Positions 13,377-18,098 of a stretch of 18,098 bases of DNA are shown here, one piece after another (position 1 is the first letter of the stretch; every line of letters starts with the position of its first letter). The position numbers were made by a program, and so were the translations under genes. The DNA lies in assembly GCA_023418435.1 (NCBI GenBank), contig JAEZZT010000072.1, positions 1 through 18,098 on the forward strand, given 5' to 3'. This DNA comes from Bacillota bacterium. Lineage in GTDB: Bacteria; Bacillota; Negativicutes; Veillonellales; Negativicoccaceae. The notes below the pieces were generated by a model. The model worked only from the letters and a program-made list of their open reading frames with translations. It made no database searches and was not told the DNA's origin.

Positions 13377-16300
13377 CTATTGCCAAGATATCTCTTGTCC
13401 TAAATGCCAAGAATAGATAATTTTTCGTTTGATCGGCTTTTGCCAGATTCGCTGTGCGGCATAGGCATACAGCTCCAATTGGCGCTGATAGCGTTCCTGC
13501 AACACCTGCAAATCCGTCACTCGATCCGTTTTGAAGTCTAAAATTGCTAACCCGTCATCCTCACTGAATACGCAGTCAATCACACCTTGGAGGAAAACTT
13601 TCTCATCATCGAGCGGCACATCGAAAACTTGGCCAGCCGGAATGAGGATACTGAAAGGACATTCCTGCAAGGCAAATTCTGCTCGGCAAAGCCGCTGACA
13701 GGCATCGCTCTGCGCCCACTGCCAAAGCCGCTGTACGGAAATCATCTTCCTTTCCTCGGCTGTAATATATCCGTCTCGTACTGCGGCTTCCAATTGCGCC
13801 CGCAAACCATCCTCCGTCATATCACGCCAATCAATGTGCTCCATCATACGGTGAATCAATGTCCCATATTGCAAGCCCCCGAATGCATTTGCCTCGTCCG
13901 CCAATAAAAATGCAGGTGCTTTTTGCAAGGAGGTCATCGCCGGAGGCCGTTCCACTTCATCTTCCTCCGTTTTCGCCAGCAACCGGGGTTCTCTCCATGA
14001 ATCCCCCTCGGGCAAAGGCTCTCTCTGTGAAGATCCTTCCACAAATTCCGGCAAATCATAGCCGATGCGAAGTTCTCCGGGCCGATGGGTCACCTCGGTG
14101 ACGGTGACTTTGGCAGGCAACTCCGTCGCCGCTCCATGAGAGTAGTTCCAGCTCAATCTCTCCGCCAACTTTGCCGGCAAAAACTCCCCAGTCTTTTCGC
14201 CTTGGTACACTGCCCGCATGAAGTGGTCCTTTTCCACCGGCTCCCATTCCCGTTCCGGCTCTGCCGGCTCTACCGGCAATAGCTGCAAGGACCAACGGCC
14301 TTCTTGATTTGGACAAGGGGCTACCGTCTCTTCCCAGTGCGCAGCAGTGTCATGATGTTGAGCCAGTGCGGACAAAATCCAGTCCAGGTACGATTTTGCC
14401 TGGCCTCCCTCCCGATCTCCGGCGCGCTCTTTGAGCTGATTCTCCTTGTTGCGTAGATAACCATAGATATACAATTTGTCTCTGGCTCTCGTCATGGCCA
14501 CATACAACATACGTTGCTCTTCCGCTTTCATTTCCATTTGCAAGCGTTGGCGTAGCAAAAGATACGGCAAAGTCGGATAACGCATCTCACTCTCTGCCTG
14601 ATATAATTGGATGCCGATGCCCATTTCCCGATGCAATAGAATCGGTTGTGTAAAATCCCGTTGGTTGAATTTTTTCTCGGTATTTGCCAAAAAGACGACC
14701 GGAAACTCGAGCCCCTTGCTTTTATGAATGGTCATTAGACGAACTACATCTTCGCCCTCGCCGATGACGGAAGGTATGCCCAAGTCCGTTCCCTCGTCTT
14801 TCAATTGTTCGAAAAACGCCAAAAATGGTGGCAATCCCCCTCCTAAGTTTTCATCAAATTCTACCGCACGACGATACAGAGCCTCTAAATTGGCCGCTCT
14901 TACTTTTCCGCCGGGAAGTCCGCTTACATAAGCGATATAGCCAGTATTCTCATATATTTTGCGCAGTAGGGTTGCCACCGGCACTCGGGCGGCCTCTTCA
15001 TGCCAAGACCGATACCACAACAAAAATCGGCGTGTGCGTTCCTGCACCCGGGCCTCACCATACCCCTGTTCCAGCCACTGCGGAATAATTTCAAAAAAGG
15101 ATTTTGTTTCATCCTTACGAACCAACAAACGGAGATGTGCCAAATCTCGTTCATTCCAACCGACCAAAGGCGAGCGAAGCACTGCCGCCACGGCCAAATC
15201 TCGACGGGAGTTATCGACAATAGCAAGCAGAGCCATCATGACCTGCACCTCGATTGCCTGAAAATATCCGCCTGCCTGCTCAGCAAAAACGGGGATACCG
15301 GCCCGACGAAACTCCTCGACGAAAACATCCGCATCCGCTTTCAAAGAGCGCGCCAACACCACAATATCTCGCCAAGCTAGCGGCGTAAATCTCCCATCCT
15401 TTTGCTGTACCCGTTGACCACTTTCCTTGAGCCGGAGAATCTCTTTGGCAATGGCAGCAGCCTGTGCTCGTGCAGCGGTTACATCATCATCGATCGCTTC
15501 TTCTTCCTCTTCCTTGTACAGAAGGCGCACGTCCACATTCCCTCCGACCCATTCCTGCGGCGGGTTTTCGACCAGGCGACCGGGATACAACGCCTCTCTG
15601 TCCCCATAATCCATCTCGGCATACGGCTTGCGCATAATCTGTCGAAATACATAATTGGTGGCCGCCAGAATATTCTCATGGCTGCGAAAATTGCGTGCCA
15701 AATCAATCCGTCGATGCAAGGCCTCCGGACTGCTTTCATAAGATTCGTATTTCTCTAAAAAAATCGTCGGATCCGCCATCCGAAAACGATAAATGCTCTG
15801 CTTGACATCGCCTACCATGAAACGATTGTCCGCACGAGAAACCAAGGCAGCAATCAGCTCTTGCACTCCATTCGTATCCTGATATTCATCCACCATGACC
15901 TCGGCATACTCCGCTGCAATCTCTCGCGCCGTCTCCGAAGGCATCGGACATTGCGGTGTAGAACTCGGATCCAACAGCAGGGAAAGCGTCAAGTGCTCCA
16001 GATCGCTGAAATCAATCATCCGTGCATCTCGTTTGGCTTGGGCAAATTGAGCCGAGAATGCCTTCGTCAACCGCACCAACATCTGCACATCATTGCGAGC
16101 CTCAACCATATCCGCTTGCCATTGTCCGGGATCGATCGCCAGAAAACCGTCTCGCCAGGAGTTGACCATTTCTTTGAAACTTTCACGCACCGACTTGGCT
16201 TCATCCTTCAATTGCTTTTGCGCTTCATCGGCAATTTTTCCGCCGGGCCAGCGTGCAAATGCATGTCCCTGTAGTAGCGCATAACGCTCCGACCACCCCG

Positions 16301-17081
16301 AGCAGGTCACCAAGGCCTCTGCCAGAGCGGCATCTTGCGCCAGGACTTCGACGGCTTTGACGATATTGCTATTGGACATATCCCGGCTCAGGATACTCTG
16401 CATATCTCTCAACAACTCCGGAAAGGGAGAAAAGTCCAGATTCCACTTCCATTCCGTCGTTTGCAAATCCGCTGCGGTGCCGGAAATTTCTCCGTAGGTA
16501 TCTGCCAAATGATCCAACCAATCTTCCGGAAAAGGCAGACTGCGACTGTATTCATACATCTGTAAAATGTAGGTCCGCAGCGGATCATCTCCGCTACGAC
16601 GTCGAAACGCATCCGTTAATCGCAAAAAATCCGGATGGCCTTCTTCATAAAACTCCGCCAACACTTCGTCCAACACTTTGACTTGCAGTAGAGCTGTCTC
16701 GGTAGGCTGTGCTTGACGATATGTCGGATCCAAGTCCAAGCGATAAAAATATTTGCGAATCAAACCGGTGCAAAATGCATGTATGGTCGAAATTTGCGCA
16801 GACCCCAAGAGAGCCAATTGCCGTTCAATACGAGGCGAAGGATCTTTGGCCTCAGCGGCGGCCAGGGCAGCCCCCACCCGAGACCGCATTTCTCCTGCGG
16901 CAGCACGTGTAAAGGTCATGACCAATAATTGATTGATATCTATTGGATTTTTTTCATCCAAAAGACGCCCGACGATTCTCTCTACCAGAACGGCAGTCTT
17001 GCCGGATCCGGCCGCAGCAGAGAGCAGCAAATTGGCCCCTCGACTCTGAATGGCCTCTGTTTGCTCCTTAGTCCAAGCCAT
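13377..17081 (-). CDS. addA: Helicase-nuclease subunit AddA
   Basis: This 1234-residue protein is the UvrD-like motor and one nuclease of the AddAB complex, which resects double-strand DNA ends and loads RecA. Walker A AAAGSGKT is at 22-29, the DEYQDT Walker B at about 395, motif III VGDVKQSIYRFR just after, TIHKSKGLEFPVVFL at about 780 and motif VI MLYVAMTRARDKLYI near 856. A RecB-family nuclease domain ends the protein, with GTLIHRMMEH (about 1075), LDFKTDRV (about 1180) and QRQLELYAYA. Length and motif order match Bacillota AddA. I start at the ATG at 17081 (MAWTKEQT), 6 bases after AGGGAG. An ATG at 17102 lies upstream of that site. It overlaps addB by 14 bases. Confidence 0.95.
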   Translation of the reverse strand: MAWTKEQTEAIQSRGANLLLSAAAGSGKTAVLVERIVGRLLDEKNPIDINQLLVMTFTRAAAGEMRSRVGAALAAAEAKDPSPRIERQLALLGSAQISTIHAFCTGLIRKYFYRLDLDPTYRQAQPTETALLQVKVLDEVLAEFYEEGHPDFLRLTDAFRRRSGDDPLRTYILQMYEYSRSLPFPEDWLDHLADTYGEISGTAADLQTTEWKWNLDFSPFPELLRDMQSILSRDMSNSNIVKAVEVLAQDAALAEALVTCSGWSERYALLQGHAFARWPGGKIADEAQKQLKDEAKSVRESFKEMVNSWRDGFLAIDPGQWQADMVEARNDVQMLVRLTKAFSAQFAQAKRDARMIDFSDLEHLTLSLLLDPSSTPQCPMPSETAREIAAEYAEVMVDEYQDTNGVQELIAALVSRADNRFMVGDVKQSIYRFRMADPTIFLEKYESYESSPEALHRRIDLARNFRSHENILAATNYVFRQIMRKPYAEMDYGDREALYPGRLVENPPQEWVGGNVDVRLLYKEEEEEAIDDDVTAARAQAAAIAKEILRLKESGQRVQQKDGRFTPLAWRDIVVLARSLKADADVFVEEFRRAGIPVFAEQAGGYFQAIEVQVMMALLAIVDNSRRDLAVAAVLRSPLVGWNERDLAHLRLLVRKDETKSFFEIIPQWLEQGYGEARVQERTRRFLLWYRSWHEEAARVPVATLLRKIYENTGYIAYVSGLPGGKVRAANLEALYRRAVEFDENLGGGLPPFLAFFEQLKDEGTDLGIPSVIGEGEDVVRLMTIHKSKGLEFPVVFLANTEKKFNQRDFTQPILLHREMGIGIQLYQAESEMRYPTLPYLLLRQRLQMEMKAEEQRMLYVAMTRARDKLYIYGYLRNKENQLKERAGDREGGQAKSYLDWILSALAQHHDTAAHWEETVAPCPNQEGRWSLQLLPVEPAEPEREWEPVEKDHFMRAVYQGEKTGEFLPAKLAERLSWNYSHGAATELPAKVTVTEVTHRPGELRIGYDLPEFVEGSSQREPLPEGDSWREPRLLAKTEEDEVERPPAMTSLQKAPAFLLADEANAFGGLQYGTLIHRMMEHIDWRDMTEDGLRAQLEAAVRDGYITAEERKMISVQRLWQWAQSDACQRLCRAEFALQECPFSILIPAGQVFDVPLDDEKVFLQGVIDCVFSEDDGLAILDFKTDRVTDLQVLQERYQRQLELYAYAAQRIWQKPIKRKIIYSWHLGQEISWQ

Positions 17082-18098
17082 ATTCTGCTCCCTCCTCCAC
17101 ATGTTTCTCGATTTCTTGCAAGGCTTCTTCTTCGCTTATTTTGCGAAGGAATCGCCAATCATTACCGGCCAGTCCGGGATCAAAACCGCACAACATACGG
17201 TACTGGCAATACTTGCATGCGCCTCCGGCCGTATCGTAGATCGGTGTAATATCGACACAGCCACCCAAGATTTCCGCACATAAGCGGGGCAGCATTTCCA
17301 CTACATAGGTCGCCAAATTCCGCAATGTTCTCTCATCGGCCACTTTGCTCGCTTTGCTGAATGTGCCGTCTTTCTTGATTTGAACCGGCAAAAAGGATAA
17401 TTCCGTATCCTGATCAATATGCGCCAAGACCTCCCGATCTCCCAAGAAAAACCCTTGCGCTCGCAAGGCTTTGACCAGGTATTCACGCCGTTCCTCTTCC
17501 GACATGGGCCGATTCGTGGTATGGACTTCGTCTCGGACATATACGTACATGATTCCTGCCGGGACGGACTTGCCTTTTTGTATCAGTGCAACATGCAGGT
17601 ATGTCGCCAATTGCAAACGCAAGCCATAGTAAATATCTGCAACGGAAACCGTGGTATTTCCCGTTTTATAGTCAATGATCAGGTAATAATCCCGGCCGCT
17701 TTGCTCATCATGATACACATCTAGGCGATCAATCGTCCCGACCAAGTTGAACTTGATGCCATCCACTTGGCCCAAGTTGATTTGAAAGGGTTTTTCCAAT
17801 GCCGTCGTCGCAAACTCCCCTTTTCCCGACCACTCTTTCAGCCGCTCTACGGTCCTCACCAAAGTGCGATCCAATTGCCGGCGGATATTGCGATGGCGTG
17901 CATCCGACCCCAAAATCTCATTGGCCATCCGCGGAGCCAGAAGATCGGTAATCGCTTGCGCTTGCTCGGCAATTTCAGCCGGCGAAAGGTCTCGCCACTG
18001 CCGCCCCTCCTGCAAAAGCTTATCTCCAAAATGCGCCAAGCCGGCATGCAAGTACGTTCCTATATCTGCAGCATCCAACTTCGCCTCGGCCAATTCAT
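17068..18098 (-). CDS. addB: Helicase-nuclease subunit AddB, C-terminal third (runs off the window)
   Basis: The last 342 residues of a protein that continues beyond base 18098. They contain the AddB nuclease: GTIDRLDVY, then IIDYKTGNT, then LRLQLATYL, the D-YK-Q pattern of RecB-family nucleases. Near the end, C-x2-C-x5-C (ACKYCQYRMLCGFD) provides three of the four iron-sulfur cluster cysteines, the fourth being expected further upstream, outside the window. The cluster stabilises the nuclease fold. The open frame has no stop up to the edge, and TTG at 18093 is an internal codon rather than a start. The gene order addB-addA with overlap is the usual Bacillota arrangement. The inactive helicase half is not visible. 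Confidence 0.93.
   Translation of the reverse strand, partial: ELAEAKLDAADIGTYLHAGLAHFGDKLLQEGRQWRDLSPAEIAEQAQAITDLLAPRMANEILGSDARHRNIRRQLDRTLVRTVERLKEWSGKGEFATTALEKPFQINLGQVDGIKFNLVGTIDRLDVYHDEQSGRDYYLIIDYKTGNTTVSVADIYYGLRLQLATYLHVALIQKGKSVPAGIMYVYVRDEVHTTNRPMSEEERREYLVKALRAQGFFLGDREVLAHIDQDTELSFLPVQIKKDGTFSKASKVADERTLRNLATYVVEMLPRLCAEILGGCVDITPIYDTAGGACKYCQYRMLCGFDPGLAGNDWRFLRKISEEEALQEIEKHVEEGAEYGLD

Overview
This window looks like chromosomal housekeeping and transport DNA from a moderate-GC Bacillota (Firmicutes) bacterium. The evidence is an addBA recombination locus, a TPP-riboswitch-controlled thiT, an OpuC-type transporter, an AGCS symporter, a B. subtilis-like nicotinamidase, strong AGGAGG ribosome binding sites and sigma-A promoters with TGnTATAAT extended -10 boxes. 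A Negativicutes origin is possible, but the window alone does not prove it.

Layout. At 1-270 (minus) is the start of thiT, behind a complete TPP riboswitch and a consensus promoter. At 433-3260 (plus) is a two-gene OpuC/EgtUV-type ABC importer: a CBS-domain ATPase and a permease fused to its substrate-binding domain, with a clear promoter and terminator. At about 3230-3470 (minus) is a gene-free stretch that I read as a candidate structured RNA. At 3536-5050 (plus) is an AGCS sodium/amino-acid symporter with its own promoter and terminator. At 5064-6125 (minus) are mscL, carrying a C-terminal zinc ribbon, and then nicotinamidase. At 6137-6426 (minus) is a tRNA operon, Asn-Glu-Val, with promoter and terminator. 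At 6502-10120 (plus) are a FecCD-type permease, its FecE-type ATPase and a secreted WG-repeat protein. At 10139-10863 (minus) is an exported protein whose reading frame is broken just after the signal peptide. At 10914-13347 (minus) is a tightly coupled operon: a small helix-turn-helix protein, an SsuB/TauB-type ATPase, an SsuC/TauC-type permease and a DUF456 membrane protein. At 13377-18098 (minus) are addA, complete, and the C-terminal third of addB.

How the genes work together. Most of the window concerns uptake across the cytoplasmic membrane: thiamine, an osmolyte or ergothioneine, alanine or glycine, an iron-type chelate, and a sulfonate/nitrate/pyrimidine-type solute. An osmotic release valve (mscL) and an NAD salvage enzyme lie among these genes. 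Two of the three ABC systems have no adjacent substrate-binding protein in the window. AddAB processes double-strand DNA ends. Its operon could read into the HTH-transporter operon, because no terminator is visible in the 56 bases between them.

I found no CRISPR array, insertion sequence, prophage or defence island. The most unusual items are the candidate structured RNA at 3230-3470, the frameshifted exported protein, and the regulator-led orphan transporter operon.
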